This document shows, piece after piece, positions 38,356 through 52,209 of a stretch of DNA of 64,000 bases. The notes beneath the pieces were generated by a model that was given only the letters and a program-made list of their open reading frames with translations, made no database searches and was not told the origin of the DNA. This stretch comes from Carettochelys insculpta (Eukaryota > Chordata > Testudines > Carettochelyidae): positions 269,615,798-269,679,797 of the forward strand of contig NC_134138.1 of assembly GCF_033958435.1 (NCBI RefSeq), written 5' to 3'. Both the position numbers and the translations under genes were made by a program. Each line of letters opens with the position of its first letter. The first letter of the stretch is position 1.

Positions 38356-38548
38356 TAGTGTTTCCTCTAATTTTTTCCATCCAGGGTGGAATAATTTTGT
38401 TATGTGCACCAAGGCATGTGGAGATGTGCACCACCAATAGACACATGCTGTCCATGGTACGTGGCTCTGGGCACTGTGCTAGTCAGTTGGACAGTACTTG
38501 AATCTCACCTGTAAGCTGAGTGCTTGGGCAGCTGCGCAGGAAACACTG
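38356..38548. mobile_element. Short hAT MITE (CAGTGTTCCCTCTAA family), copy 4
   Basis: 193 bp, starting TAGTGTTTCCTCTAATTTTTT and ending CAGGAAACACTG, flanked by ATTATAGC (38348-38355) and ATTGTAGC (38549-38556), an 8-bp duplication with one mismatch. This is the clearest evidence that the family is hAT. Confidence 0.85.
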
Positions 38549-40175
38549 ATTGTAGCCAACAACAAGATTTTACTAGAGGTACATATGGAATGGAGTTATA
38601 TACAGTTATTGGGCCCAGTGGGACCTCAGTTTAACCCTTTGCAGTTATTTGGTCCCTGATTTGTTGTCACAAGTGTACATGACCTTTTCCTGAGCATGGA
38701 AGCCAGCAGGGCTTCCTGCTCTCAACACCCGCCAATGTAAAGGTCTGAATCTGCCTAGCCATTGTGTGTACAGAGTCTGTTGACATCAGAGGGACTCCTT
38801 CATGCGGAGAGTTTGCAGAGTCTGACAAGTGCTATGTGGCTACAGTTCAGTCACAAAACAAGCTCAATGATACAGTCAGCAAGAGGAGTCAGTTCAGAAG
38901 GGTTTGCAGCAGGTGTGGGTTTGAGGGAGGTATTTCAGGGAAGAACGAGGCAGTTTGGCATCAGAGAGGTTGCTCATACCACACCTCTGTATTTGGAACA
39001 ACTGTCCATCGCAAGCCAGTAGAGCCAAGAAATATGGCTCCGGTTCTCCCCTCTGCCCAGTTGTTTTTCATTTGTGTTTGCAGGTTGCAGCACAGAATCG
39101 CTGTAGAATCACAAATTATGCTATATTGGGACAGGCAGCTTGATGTTACAGGAGAGTTAATTTTGCTGGCAGCAAACTTCAGAAGGGCTGGGCTGGACTG
39201 AGAGATGACGTGTGAGGAGCCAGAAGTTCATGCCAGTGTGTAGGCGTGAGTCTGAGGGAATCTTAATTTTGGTGTATCATGTAAGTGGAAAAAAGCATAC
39301 ATCTCACCAGCTAGATAAGCTTCTGAATTTGTGCCGCTGCCACTGAATTTGTGATGCCATCCTCTTCATGTTTTACAAGGGATTGTTGTTTGATCTTTTG
39401 CACATAGACCTGAGCTTAGTTTGTGTCAAGGGACAGGTTGCCTGCAGGAGGAGTTCTGCATGAGTCAGGGCTGAAAATCAAATGCTCCCTTCCCTTTTTG
39501 CAAGTTCAGAGCAGAGGATGTGGGTGAAGATTGTGGAGCTGAGCAGTCATAGAAGGAAGCAGGGCCCTGGGAGCATTGTTAAGAAACAAGAGTGGGCCTC
39601 CAGTGGAGTTTCTGGACTAGTAAATGCAGATTTTGGATGATCCAAGGGGCTTTTCTGGCCTGTTCCATGGAGGGTAGACGGCAACAGAATGCGTGGTAGC
39701 TTGTTGGTTTTCCAGTCCCCTAGGCTCAGATTGTCAAAGCTTTAGGTAAAGAGAAGCGTAAAACTGATTCTAGAGAGCGCAGAAATGTTCCTTGCAGATG
39801 CTTAAAGTACAGCAAATGCTGTGCTCCTTGGGAATTTAACACCACGGATCTCTATGATCTAATCCCCTGGATGCTGTACTTGTTTCAGGTCTTCCATGAG
39901 CTGTTTGCAGAATCAGAGTTCATCTGTACACTACTGCACAGTCTGTTGTATTTCCAGAGATTTGATAGCTTCTGAAAGAACCTCTGTTGGTGCCAGAAGG
40001 CATGGCTGAGTGGGCCTGTCTGGTTGTGGATTTAAAGGCTCTTTTATATGTTCCGCCTCTAAAATGGTTTCAGTGCCTTTAGTTTTTTTCCATGTGCCTT
40101 AGTTTCCCGTTAGAAACCCACAGCTTCACTGTGTAAACATGCCAATAGGAAGGTTTGTTTTTTGATTTGAGGCAG
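38549..40175. other. No gene recognised (presumed intron)
   Basis: Frames at 38762-39201 are open for up to 145 codons but show no domain, signal peptide or conserved pattern I recognise. No repeat family identified. Confidence 0.4.
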
Positions 40176-40248
40176 TGGCTCTGCCTGCTTTTGAACCAAG
40201 GACCTCTTGCGTGTTAGGCAAATGGGATAACCACATTTTTGAGGCAGC
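40176..40248 (-). pseudogene. tRNA-Val(AAC)-like pseudogene
   Basis: 73 nt on the minus strand, tRNA length. GTGGTTATC (D-arm), TTTGCCTAACACGCAAG (anticodon arm with AAC in the loop), AGGTCC and GGTTCAAAA (T-arm) match cytosolic tRNA-Val closely. The acceptor stem does not pair and the T-stem is damaged, so it is a relic or the head of a tRNA-Val-derived SINE. Confidence 0.55.
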
Positions 40249-43200
40249 GTGCAACAGACACAGCCTGGAACCAGGACTGGAGGAGCTTCCAACAGGCTGC
40301 GAGGGGCTACTTTGCTAGTAGCCCATGGATTGGGTTAAAGTCTTAGGAATGTGCTGCCTCCTGCGTTGTGTCCAAAGTGCTTATGTTGTCGTCTGATGAC
40401 AGGCTCTATTGCACTGTTGGACAGACTTCAAATAACTCCTGAATGTACACTTCAAAGCATGCCCCCCACAACCCAAGGCCAAAGAGGTACAGAGGGTGAG
40501 TCTCCCTATCTGATCCTCCCCAGGACTCTGCGTGCTAAGGCTGGGGACGTCCAAGAAGAGACAGACTCGCCCCTCCCTCCTGCTCTTCTGCTGGTTTTCA
40601 GGGCTCGGGGACCAGGCAGGAATGGGTTAAAGGCTGTGTTCCAGCTGACTTGCCCCTCCACCCATGACACCCCACCCACTCTTAACTCTTTCCTGCCACC
40701 TGCTTGAAACAGACCACAGGCCCCTAGAGGAGAGGGGAAGAGTTTAGAGTCCCTCTTCAGTGATTTCAGCACCCTCTTGTGACCCTGCCTCCATCCAAGG
40801 GAGTTCCGGTGGGACCAGGACTTGACTTGCCAGCCTCTGTAGAAGTATCTTCAAGATAAGTATCTCCTCTTGATTTATTGTTTTGCCCTGCCTGCCAGGT
40901 ACTGATTTAGATTACAAACTTAGAACCAAAAAGAGTATACGGCACGTCTGCTCTATAGCACAGAGGGAAAAACCATTTCTCAACCGATGAACAGGGGCAA
41001 TATGGAATTTGGTGCGGTGTTTGTTTTATTTGTCTGAGATCTCAGATGCTCTTCAGGCTTCCCAGAAAGCTCTGTATGGCCCAACTAATCCTGAGTTTTG
41101 CAGTGTATGGACTTACCATGAACTTCTTTTTTTGTTTAAAGCAAGGCAAGATGAAATGACTAATCCTGTTGTCTTTGCGAATCCCTTCAGGAAAGCATCA
41201 AAGGAATAATGTGGCTTGCAGCTGCAAGGCCTGAGTTACCCGTTGTGGTAGAGCAGTTAGTTGGCTACAGGACTTCACACCTGCTGCGCAGCCCTGTCTG
41301 CCAACAGAGCTAGTGTTTCTTTTGTTGCAGTCAGCTGTACTGAGCGGGTGTCAGTTTTCAGAGCTCGCCACATGAATCAGGGGCTGCCATAAAAAATAAG
41401 GTGGTGGAGATTGCTGTGTTCCTGCCGCCTGCCCCCACAGTGCTTGACAGATGTTGAGTTGGCACCTAATATTGCACAGTGTAAAGGAATAGGGTTGGTG
41501 AGCCAATAGGGTGTTAGGCTGACCTTTACTCGAGGAAGTACATTGGGACTCCCAGGCTCTATTCTCGTGTGCCATTGAATGACTGCAGGATTTGGGGCAA
41601 ATCGTCTGTGGCATTGTTCCCCTCTTGAAAAGCGTAATGGTGATCGTTGCTGCAGAGGGTGCTGTGTATTCAGCTTGTTAGAACTTTGAGCTCAAAGCCC
41701 TCTGAGATCCTTCGATGAAAGACCCCATCGGAGTGCAAAATTTTATCTCAGTCTGATAGAGTAAAATCTCTTCTGTTTGTTGCCTGGTACAGTGCCCATT
41801 AATGGGGAATCTTTGTGCTTCTACAGATGTCTACTCCTAAAGCACTGCGGTTATCAGTGGTCGTACATGGTTCAGTCTTCGTTTCTTTCCGTAGACAGGG
41901 AAATAGTCTTTCTGTTTAGGCTGGGAGTTGTCTGTTTAGGGTGTGTGTTTCTTTTTTTTTTTTTTTTTTTGTGCTTTTAAATCTCTGCCTCTGTTGAAGT
42001 CTATCATCGCTATTGATCTTTGTTAAAATCACGCTGTCCTCCAACCACCCAATAAGCATGATCCCATACTGATCTGTAATAATACTAATACTAAAATGAC
42101 TTCAACGATTTAAAACATTTTCAGGGGGTCCCATTTCTGTTGGAGCCGGTAACAAATTGCTCGTGGCAGAAGGGCAGTCATATTACCGATGGGGGAAGGT
42201 TCTTTGGCAGGTTTTGTAAGGGCAATATACAACATCAGTCACAAGGTGAGTGGTTGGTGGGGACGTATGCCCCCCAACTCTCTGCTAGCTGCATCTCTGG
42301 CTTGCTGATTTCAGTGGGAGCAGGAGTGGACCCTAGGGATGCCGCATGCAAATAGTCAGCAGTGTCTGATTTCAACAGTCCTGACGCTCTTTGAGCCCCT
42401 TTTCTGGGGGGAACACCGACAGCTGTAACCTATATGCACAGCTTGTCAAGCTAAGGCGGAGGCAGAGGTAAGGGGGGCAGGTACGCAGGGGCCTGGCATT
42501 TCAAATGGGCCGAGAGCTACTGGATCCCACTGCTGCCACTGTGGCAGCAGCAGTGGATGGAGCCCCAGGCCCTTCTGAAATGCTTCAGAAGCACCACTAC
42601 GCGTGGCTCTGAGTGCCATGCTCTGGGTGGCACGAATGGCTGACTGCCCTCAGGCCCGCCTCTTCCTGCCTGATGCTCCTCCCCTTCTGGGGCATGGAGT
42701 GGACTCCCCTCCCCATACCTTACCCCCAGGCCTGCAGTGGCTGTTGGCCATGCTGCTGTAAGGGCCAGCTGGGTAGGCAGCTCCTGTTGCAAGGAGTCTC
42801 ACTGAAGGATTTCCCTGCAGCTGAAGTAAGGGCTTTCCAATCTGGCTTTAAACCTTCTCACTTCTTACTCCCTCTGGCTCACCTTCCCCGACATGGCAGG
42901 ATCACAAACGCAGACATTTGTGCTGACTTTTTAAGCACCATTTCACAAGCCTTGCTCTAAAAAGCTGGATGATGTGGTACCGGGAGCCCAGTGTACAGGA
43001 GCGCTACTACTGTCAGTACCACTGATGCCACGGAAGCAGAGACCCACATGGTGAGAAACGTGAGGCAAAAAACAGTCTGACCTCTTTGCCCACTTCTTCC
43101 GGGGCAGGTCTCCCTGGAAAAGTCCAGGCAGAGTGAGGCTTCTACACTGGGGCTATTGGAGTTGCAATGAGGAGAGGTTTGTTCCACCCACCCCCCATTC

Positions 43201-46200
43201 TGCGAGCTGGCGAATGGGAGATAATTAGGGGTAGCCCAAGGAGGAGAAGCAGTAACAGTGGCAGAGGAAGGAGGGTGGGGCTGAGCTGGGAGTTTGACTT
43301 GGAGCTGTGTGGGACAAAGTCCAAATAGTCACGTGTGTAGTGGCTGTGAAGAAGGGCCAGATCCTGGAAAGGGTGGGGCTACGTCACCCAGTAATAAGTA
43401 GGATCAGGCCCTGAAAAGCAATGGACAAATTACCCAGCCGCAGGAGCGGGTTGGAGGCCACGTGATTCTGGCCACGGCACATTTCCTGGAGTGTTTTCTG
43501 GCTATTGTAGCATGGAAGCTGTAAACTGAAACAAGGGAAGAGGGGGAGGCAGGTTCTTTGAGAAGACGTTGTAGTTAGTGGCTGCTGTTTTGCCAGTTGT
43601 TAGGAAAGGGGCATTGTGTGATGCTGGGTCTACCTGCTCTGGGAAAGGGGTCTGTGCTTTGACAAATGCTCTTACAAAACCTCACATGACCTCAGCACTG
43701 ACGAGCCCCTGACGGCTGCAGAGGGGGAAGATTCTGGAGTACTGGAGACTAATAGGTCTAGGATAGGTAGTGGCTGTGCAGACTTACCCCACCCTGACCC
43801 TTACCCCTGCTCTGGGGGCACTGCTGTGTGAAGGTGAGTCAAGCTGCCACTCCCCAGCCCTTGCACTTGGACTGACTAGCGTTCTTAGCTACCGCTTACT
43901 CCCAGCTGGGGTAAAGCTGCTGGGGGGAGGTTTGTAGAGATCCATGACTTGGAGTACATGGGAGCCACTGGACAGTGAGTTGGGATGTGTGGCTTACCCA
44001 GTGCCAGAGAAGTGCAGGACACTTGGCTAAGCATGGGTCAGCTGGTTGGAAGTGTACATCATTTCAGCATACCCCAGGACTTAGGGTGGGGCTCTGACTC
44101 CAGACAGATTCTCTGCCCTAAGCAGTTTATAGTGGAAATTGAGAACAGAACATCCATGGGAGCTGGCTGTGCAGAGATGTAACATTGTCCTTTATTTGTC
44201 CCCTTCTACCTCAACCCTTCCCACCCTTCTCCCATGGCCGCTTGACTCTACCTAACTGCAGGGGGCTAGTTTTTGATCTGCAGAAGTCCACTGAACTGTG
44301 CTCTGGTTACCGTGGAGACCATCTCTCTTCTCCTGTGGTCAGAAGAGGTGCTTGAGACAGCAACCTTCTTGAAAAGAAACAAGGTTGATAGGAGAGAATT
44401 TTTGAGTCTGGATCTTGCTTTGATAATCTTTAGCATATGTGCCAGACTTTTATTGTGTGTTCACTCACCCCTTCTCTGCGCGAGGGAAGCGGAGGGACAT
44501 CCCATGGTTTGGCCAAATTTGGGGGCTTATTTGGTGCTATCCCCAATCTGGGAATGTGTCACTATAATTGGAATAGTTTGGGTGGGCAGCTTCGATGGAG
44601 CACAGACCTTGGGTAAGATACAGAAACCTAGGTGAAAGGCCCATTGTTAATCCACAGCTAAATAGTCATTTTGTGTGTGTGTGGTTCCCATGGGCTTGTT
44701 GAATGTGCCCAGCCCCTTTCTTTTTGGTGGGTTCTTATATCACACTCATCCGGGTCTATTTATGTGCTTTCCAGCGATGCCTTCAGCCACATGATTAACT
44801 CCTGCTCCCTATTTATTCTGTCCTCTGCTGCCTAGGGGTGTGCAGAGGTGTGTTGTGTTTTGCAGTTTTTAAGTCTGTTTGCCAGGAGGGAGAGGAGTCT
44901 CCGAGTCCAGCAGAACGTTGCTTATGCTTTTGTGGAAGCTCATTTCCCAGCACGTGTGCATCCAAAGACAGCAGCTGCAGCCAGATGTCCAAAGAGCTAG
45001 CAGCAGCCCACCCTTCTGGCCCATGCTCAGTGCCTTAAGTTACGTCATTGAACCACCCATCCAGTCTTGGCCAGTTTTGGACACGTCCTTGGCAGGCTTT
45101 GAAGGTATCCTCAGAATAACAGGGGCTGCAGTAAAGATGGCAATGAGGAGGATTTCATGCAAAGACAGCCTGCTGCTCCCTCCCCCATGCCTGTGGCGCA
45201 CAAGCGAAACATCTGCGTATCTTTGCTTTGAGGCATGGAAGCACCAGTAGATGATCCTTTTGTTCTTTCTAAGCCCACGTTGTGGAAGGTTTCCATCCAT
45301 TTGCCACGACCTTGTGCGGCTTGAAAAATTTACTAGACCTTTGCTATTCAGAAGGGTACGTCTGCTAGCCAGGGACTGATTAAAAATACTATGGGGGTGG
45401 GGGCAGGGTGCACACCAATCAGGTTCATCGGTAGCACCAAGCTCATTTCACCAGCAGCAGCTGAGCTGAAGGTGGTGAGATTCCTACCAGGTTGACAACA
45501 GTGGTCTTTTGAATCAGCTTCAGGCTGGCAGCGGTCGAGCAATGTAAAGCTGTGTTCTGGCTTCTGGAATGGAATATGACTTGTCTCTCTCCTTCTCCTC
45601 TTCCCTACCCTCCTTTCTGTTGCTATTCTGCCTCCCCCCAGCAGTGGAGGGTGAGGTTTGGCTCTGGACTGGGTTTTGTGCTCAGCTTTGAGGGCAAATT
45701 GAGACTCGCGTTCGGGTCTGGCTGTCGAGATGAGGCTTAAACCATCACCAGGAAATTATATTGTTCCCTCTTTGGAGTCTGTCCTGGAGCCAAAACTCAT
45801 GGGGCAGAAATGGATCTAGGATTCCAGGGCATTTGGGCCCAAATTCTGTTTTTTTGGTGTCTCAAGAGATGGCCCAGTCTGCTTTATTTAGTTTGTTTAA
45901 ATAAATAAATTTAAAAAAATGCTGAGGTTCATGTTGCTTGTGTGGGTATGTGAAAGGCCAGTTGCTTACCTGACATCCCCAAAGCAAGGAGATGTTGCTT
46001 TCCATGACTCATAACAAATGCTGCAGGCTCCCCTAAGAAAGGGTGAGCTCATTATTTTGGCTGGGACTGGGCATCTGGTTTCCTTAGCAATCTAGGGAGA
46101 GTCCAGCTTGCAGGAAGGATGAAGTGGCAGGAGGGGATTTCCAAGCTTGTTTATTTGCGTAAATGGTGTGAACCCTTGCAGGCAAAACACAGAAAGTTTT

Positions 46201-46982
46201 GTGCATCTTGAGCTATGTGGAAAGGCTTGTAGATTTCATCTTTTTCATTTTTGTAGGCATTGTCTCCCCTTTAAATGCTATACCACCAACCTGCAGTGCT
46301 TCAGTGTCTGGGCCAACGGGGAGAGCGTCTCCTGTTTGACATAGCTAATCTGTGTCCCTGAGAGGTGGTAGCTGCATTGAGAGGAGAGCTTTTCCAGTGA
46401 TCGAGAGCTGTCTGCACAGGGAGTTAGGCGACAAATCCACACCTCTGAGAGACACAGCTCTACCAGTGCTAGTTCTTAGACCACTATATCTGAGTTATTC
46501 ATGCTCTGTCTTACTGGGGTAGGTGTGTGAAAACACTAAATAATATGATGGAACTGGATCCCCTATTTTCCACACGGGTGTTGATCTGGGCCATTAAGTG
46601 AAGAGGAGTGGAGAAGCAATTTATTTATTTAGCACACCTACTGATGGTTTTATTTTTTGCTGTTTCTGCACGGTCCAGGAAGACAGAGCCATAACCATCT
46701 CAGGTGCTACAAGATTGTTTGTAGAACCACAATGGAATGTATTGGGATACAATGTTTGCAGAAATATGAGATGGCAAGGTTAGCAGACTGTCAGAGGAAG
46801 TTGCATAAAAACAGATTGGCTGGAAACAAGCCAAAGAAGATTCTATTCCTTTTCTGCAGTGTTGGACAGATTTATTTTTTTTTGTATGGCTATGTCAGGC
46901 CTGATTCCCTTTCATGTAAGCCCAAAGAAATACCACTGAAATGAGGTAAGTTAAACCAGTTGTGACACCAACAGACCTATGT
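40249..46982. other. Long stretch without recognised gene (presumed intron)
   Basis: No convincing coding exon, RNA gene or young transposon in 6.7 kb. Visible: a T tract at about 41950-41971; AAAT-type repeats near 45898-45912; an old repeat block CTCTGAGATCCTTCGATGAAAG near 41700. Frames such as 44273-44635 and 43142-43324 are unstructured and taken as chance. Confidence 0.4.
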
Positions 46983-47058
46983 TGTTGGTAGAAGGGTTGA
47001 ACTTGTAACCTTAAGGGCTAAAGCCTTCTGCTCTACCACATGAGCTAAATGCCAGCAG
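46983..47058 (-). repeat. tRNA-like SINE relic
   Basis: Minus strand TTTAGCTCATGTGGTAGAGCAG has a good A-box/D-arm shape; GGTTACAAGTTCAACCC resembles a T-arm. The anticodon stem is imperfect. Probably the head of an old SINE. Confidence 0.45.
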
Positions 47059-47129
47059 ACTCTCAACCAAGGTTATAGATGGGAGACTTCACTCTCGCTA
47101 GTGTGTGGGCTCAGTACCTGTGAAGTTGC

Positions 47130-48765
47130 ATAATGTAGGACTGGCAGATGAGAATAATAGTCACATGGTGTTCTCGATCATGAAGAATCCCAATACTCTC
47201 GATGAACCCTATAAACAGGATTCTCTTAAGTGGTATGCAGCTGCTTTTGGGATGGAAGATCTGCTGGTTCACAGATCTTAGCAATCCATCTTAGATCTGC
47301 AAGAGAGGTTAAAATAGGGAAAGAACAAGTTAAAAAATTACCGACTGGTCAGGTGTCTTTTGTCAGGGCCTGATGAAATACGTCCCATGATACTCAAGGA
47401 ACTGATTGAGGCTGTATCTGAGCCATTAGTGATCATCGTTGAAAAGCTATGAATAATGGGAGGGAGTCCAGAGGACTGGAAAAGGGCCAATATAGTGCCC
47501 ATCTATAAAAAGAGAAATACGGACAACCCAGGGGACTCCAGACCAGTCACTTAGTTTCCGTACCTGGAAAGATAATGAAGCAAATAATTAACCAATCAGG
47601 TGATAAGGAATGGTCAGCATGGATGTATCAAGAACAAGTCATGTCAAAACAACGTAACGGATTTCTTTACAGCCTTATGTATGGGAAGAGGGAGAGTTGT
47701 AGATGTAGTATATGTTGGCTTTTAATAAGGCTTTTAATACTGTCTCACATGACCTGCTCAGAAACTAGAGAAATACGACCCCGATGGCTCTATTACAAGA
47801 TGGTTGTTTAGGTGGTTGGAAAATCATTTCCCAGAGAATATCTATCAGTGGTTCAGTCATCAGGAGTGTTGTAAGCATGAGAGCTGATTCTGTGGGTGCT
47901 CCAGCCCTGGAGCACTCATGGGTGGGGAAAAAGGTGGATGCTAAGCCCCCCTTTCTGCACTTCTACCACCCCCGGTGTCTACTGCCATTCAGCACCTCTC
48001 CCCACAGCGCCTCCCAGTGGCTGTGGATCAGCTGTCCCTTGGTGCTCGAGGTGGAGTGTGGGAGGGGGAGTGCTTGTGGGAGGAGTGGATCTGGGACAGG
48101 AAGATGCAAAGCAGGAATGGGAAGAGCTAAGAGGAGGGGGAGTTGGAGGAAGTGGGGGCAGGGCCTGGGGCAGGACCACGGAAAGCACGTTAGAAAGTCG
48201 GCAGGTTTGTAAGCAAAGCGTCAAATTATCCTTCCAGTCCTACTCTGCGCAGATTAGGTCTCAGATGAAGTATTGCATCCAGTTCTTGGCACCACACTTC
48301 AAGAAAGATGTGGACAGATGAAAATAGTCCAGAGAAAAACAACAAAAAAAGAAGGGTCTAGAAAACATGAGGGTAGGTACGAAAAAAAAATAAAAATATT
48401 GTTTAGTTTGGTGGAGAGAAGACTTCTGAGAAAGGAACATAACTTACAAGTACAAAAAAGGTTGTTACAAGGACTGAGGACAACAGTTGTTCTTCTTACT
48501 TGATGAGACTAAGAGAACAAGAAGCAATGGATTGAAATTGCAGCAATGTTGGTGGTTTAGGTTGGACTTAAGGGAAAACCTGTCAAGTTGGTTCAGCATT
48601 GGAATAAATTTTTTAGGGAGGTTGTGGAACCTCCATGATTGGAGGTTAAGAGCAGGTTTAGATAGTCTAGGTAATATTTTTGTCAAGCCATGAGTGCTGG
48701 GGAGGGAACTAGATGACCTCTCAAGGTCCCTTCTGGTTATAGATAACCACACAATTATATGATGA
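47130..48765 (+). mobile_element. Old CR1/L3-like LINE, interrupted
   Basis: Plus-strand, heavily mutated copy with LINE blocks in the correct order: GGCCTGATGAAATACGTCCC and CCAGAGGACTGGAAAAGGGCC near 47370-47490, GACCAGTCACTTAG (RPVSL) near 47540, GCTTTTAATACTGTCTCACATGACC (KAFDTVSHD) near 47727, then after an insertion at about 47885-48190 the C-terminal ATTGCATCCAGTTCTTGG near 48271, and the 3' end CTCTCAAGGTCCCTTCTGG near 48719. No open frame. Confidence 0.65.
47885..48190. repeat. GC-rich insertion in the old LINE
   Basis: GTGGGTGCTCCAGCCCTGGAGCACTC (local palindrome, given in short) starts a GC-rich, partly G/A-rich segment that interrupts the LINE. Resembles a non-autonomous DNA transposon; ends not defined. 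The open frames here are compositional. Confidence 0.35.
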
Positions 48766-51700
48766 CGAAGAAGCCTTCACAGGGCAGTTCGAGATGGGTA
48801 GAGTGAAAATTGGGCTGTATCCAGCATGTTGGGTTTTGCACTCCTGTCTTGCTGGCAACTGAAAAGTAATTGCGACATTTAAATCATACTGGGGTAAGGC
48901 TGGTAAAGATCCATGTATGTTGCAACACCAGCTGCAATTAAGCACTTAATCAGCATTAATGGAAATCTTTTTCTGTGCCTATATTCTTGCTGGCCCTTTG
49001 ACCATGGCTAAACCTCCCAGATATGACTGGTAGAAACACACCCAATGTGCTGGTGAAACTCTGGTTCTCCACTGAGTCCAGGGAGGTCCTTCATGGAACA
49101 GCAGCAATGCAGAAAGGTACCTAGCCAATAAGCAGCCAGGGAGTTAACAAAGAGACAGTGTTACTGAGCAGGTTTGTATGTACTTCCTGGTGAGCCTAGA
49201 GATGAGAGAATTTCAAAACTTGACAGCATTTGCCAGCAAAGAACGAAGGTTTCTTTTTATGCCTATGTGCACATCGTGCAAGACTGGAACAGCTGACTCA
49301 GCTTAGGTGGAGAGTATAAACTTTTGTACTTGAACTAGCCGGGCCAGATTCTTAGCATATGTACATTGGTGGAGTTTATTGAAGACACTGATATTAGCTT
49401 GATATACATCATCTGGATCTGTTTCTGACGGTCTTGCCTGAAAATATGCTGCTCAAGAGGAACATTTAAACACATAAAGTGGTCTCTTTAAATCTCTCAA
49501 ATTGCTTTTTAAGCTGAGGTTTGTCATGCCTTTCCCCAAATATGTGCATTTGTGGAAAAATATAAGGATCTCCATTATTTACCGATCCTGTGGAATGAAA
49601 CCTTGCAATAACCTAGTGGAGAAAGAAGTGAAATCTCTTAAGGCTGTTCATTTATATTGGAGTAGCAGCGAGCAGCCCCAGCCATGATCAGGACCCCGTT
49701 GTTCTGAATGCAGCACAAACACACCACAGAGAGAGGGTCCCTGCCCCAAGGAATTTAAAATCCAGGTAGTTCTTGTGTTTTTTTTTCCAGTCTTGGGAAT
49801 ATTTTCACCAGTCAGAAGCATTTAAAGTGCTTGATTTGTGCTCTGCACACTAAAGCAGGCTGATGTGGAGTCTGCTGTCACGTAACCTGGTGTAAATACA
49901 TTGTTACCCTAATAAAGTCTCAGTACAACCTCATGGTGTGCTGTAACCCTCCTGCATTGCCCACATAACTGAGAACTCTGTTGGGCTGGCCCCTGAGCTG
50001 TGGATGAGTAGTTGATTCAGGAGAGGAGAAGTTAGATAAGGTTGCAAAAGTGACCTCAAGCTACCTGTGTGCCTGCCCAATCCAATATAGCACAGCCCCA
50101 AGGTCCATATCCCTTCTTTTCTGGGTGGTTCTTATGTGATTATGAGAAATGCATATCTGAGGACTTTATGCCAGTTGCTTATGGCCTCCAGGGACTATCC
50201 TATTAGCATGAGGTCACTAGGACATAGGGATATCTCAGCAAAGCTCCCTTGCCTTGACCATACTGACTGCAGGGAAGGTATCAGTGTAGAAATTACTGTG
50301 ACAGCTCTGTGCCACCTGAAGTTCTGACCTAGAGCCCTGCAGAACTGGGTAGCTGTGGGAACCACAGGACTGAATGCCATAAGAATGGGAGTGGGTAAAA
50401 TGTACTTTGCAGGTGGGAATAGATGGGCCAAAGAACCAGACTGTGATAGTTTACAGGAGAACACTAAATCGCTTGTTGGTTTGTTGTAAATAGAATTTCA
50501 GCAATGGAAAGCAAGATTATCCCTTTAAAAATAAAATTAAAATAGAGGTTTTAATACTAAAATTTGAGTGAGGCTAGAAAGAAATTTGTAGCTTCACAAC
50601 TGGAGTTATTGTTTCTTTACATGGTTTAAACAAGATTTTTTTTTTTTTTCCCAGTGGTAAAAATCGTGTCTGAATTTTGGGTGGTGGGTTAATGCACAGG
50701 GAACAGTTTGGGGTTTTTTTGAGCATGGGAAGGGAGACTGTCTCTTTTGCAGGTTCTGCCGCTTTTTCAAGTGGGGTTGAGATGATAATGCAAGAACCAG
50801 TGTGGAAGTCAGGATTTGGGGTGAGATAGGAGTGGGATTAAAAATATAGTCCAGCTCAGAGCTCCAGCCTGTTCTTCCAGTGGCCAGGTAATAGCTAGCT
50901 TTATGGACACTCTGCACTGGTAGGGCAGCAGAGAGCTGCTCTAATCCAGCTCAGATCTTGGCCAATTGGGTTTCATTCATTTTCACTTAAACTGAAATTA
51001 TAGGCCAGATTCTCCACTGCCTTGCACCTGGCATGGTTCTTTACACCTGGACTGTGCAGGTGCAGACCACTTACATAGTCAGAAAGGGTAGCCTTTACAC
51101 CCGCTGTACCTCGATGTAAACACCTTAGAGAGAGCTGGTGAAATGGAGAATCAAGGCTGCAGAATTTAAAAACAGAAAGGAAATAAATACAGCCTCCCAT
51201 GTTTATGGCAGTCATAGGTAATTAGGTTTGAGGCAAAGGTGTCTGTTTAATAATCTAAAAAAATGCCTAATAGTATCTAATAAGTAAAACAGACTAGCCA
51301 AACTCATGCAGACCTCGGGCAGTTGATACTCAAGGTGTCTACTTCCCTGAGCAGAGCTTAAAGGCTCAAGGCCTATCTTGAGATGATTAAGCACAAAAAA
51401 TGCAAAAAGTGATCGTTCCCATTCTAAATATGCATTGCACTGAATTGGGTGGGCCGGGTGTCTGTACCGCTGCTGGATTGACTCGGAAGTGTGCTGTAGG
51501 TGATACGTGTTGAGCAACAAATCAGATTCTTAAGGATTAGTGCTATGCTTTTTGACACTCTTGTGTCACTGTGAAGTTGTGAGTTTCTATGGTCTGCAGA
51601 TAACCACAGTGAATACCACAGATATTTCGTGATGTAACTGGATTAAACTGAGTGGCAAGCAGGTGTACTTCACAGCCAGCACGGAGAGCAATCAGTGATA

Positions 51701-52206
51701 GAGACATGGTCCTCACTTACTCTGGTTCTGCTCAGCAATCCTGCTCCTGTTTCCATCAATGACTGTAAAAATGAACTGTAGAGTAGAGTTCACTGTGCTG
51801 TTAGCTGTGCTGTGCCTTATTCTGCTTTCACTTATCCTGTATCAGCATAGTTCCCACAAACAGAGCTGCACCCGGTTTGTTTGCTTGACCTATTGACTTC
51901 AAAGGCAATACATCTGCTTTAAGTGAGTATAGCGGGAGCACAATGTTGTGTGCTGTGCTAGCATGGATTTTTTTCATTGTACTTTTTAATACTTTTTCAG
52001 ATAGCATCCTTGGTTTGTTCTTAATTTCAAATTGAAATACTTAAGTCAAAATACTTTTAATACTAATTTTTTGATTATTTGCATAGCTGCTAATTTATAA
52101 GACTCAGACATTTGCAGTAGGGCTTCCAGCGCATAGCACAAACAAACCATATTCCGCACGTCTGCAGTGACCCTCATGTGAGTATCTCAAAAGGCTTTGC
52201 AAACAT
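48766..52206. other. No gene recognised (presumed intron)
   Basis: 3.4 kb without recognisable exon or transposon. Polypurine/T runs near 50636-50650. Frames up to 103 codons lack motifs. Confidence 0.4.
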
Positions 52207-52209
52207 TAA

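Noticed and set aside
38762..39201. 145-codon frame as a downstream exon of the CpG-island gene
   Set aside because: No recognised domain, no strong flanking splice pair in frame; not supported.
47896..48321. 142-codon frames near 47.8-48.3 kb
   Set aside because: They cross an insertion in an old LINE and are GC/GA-rich without motifs.
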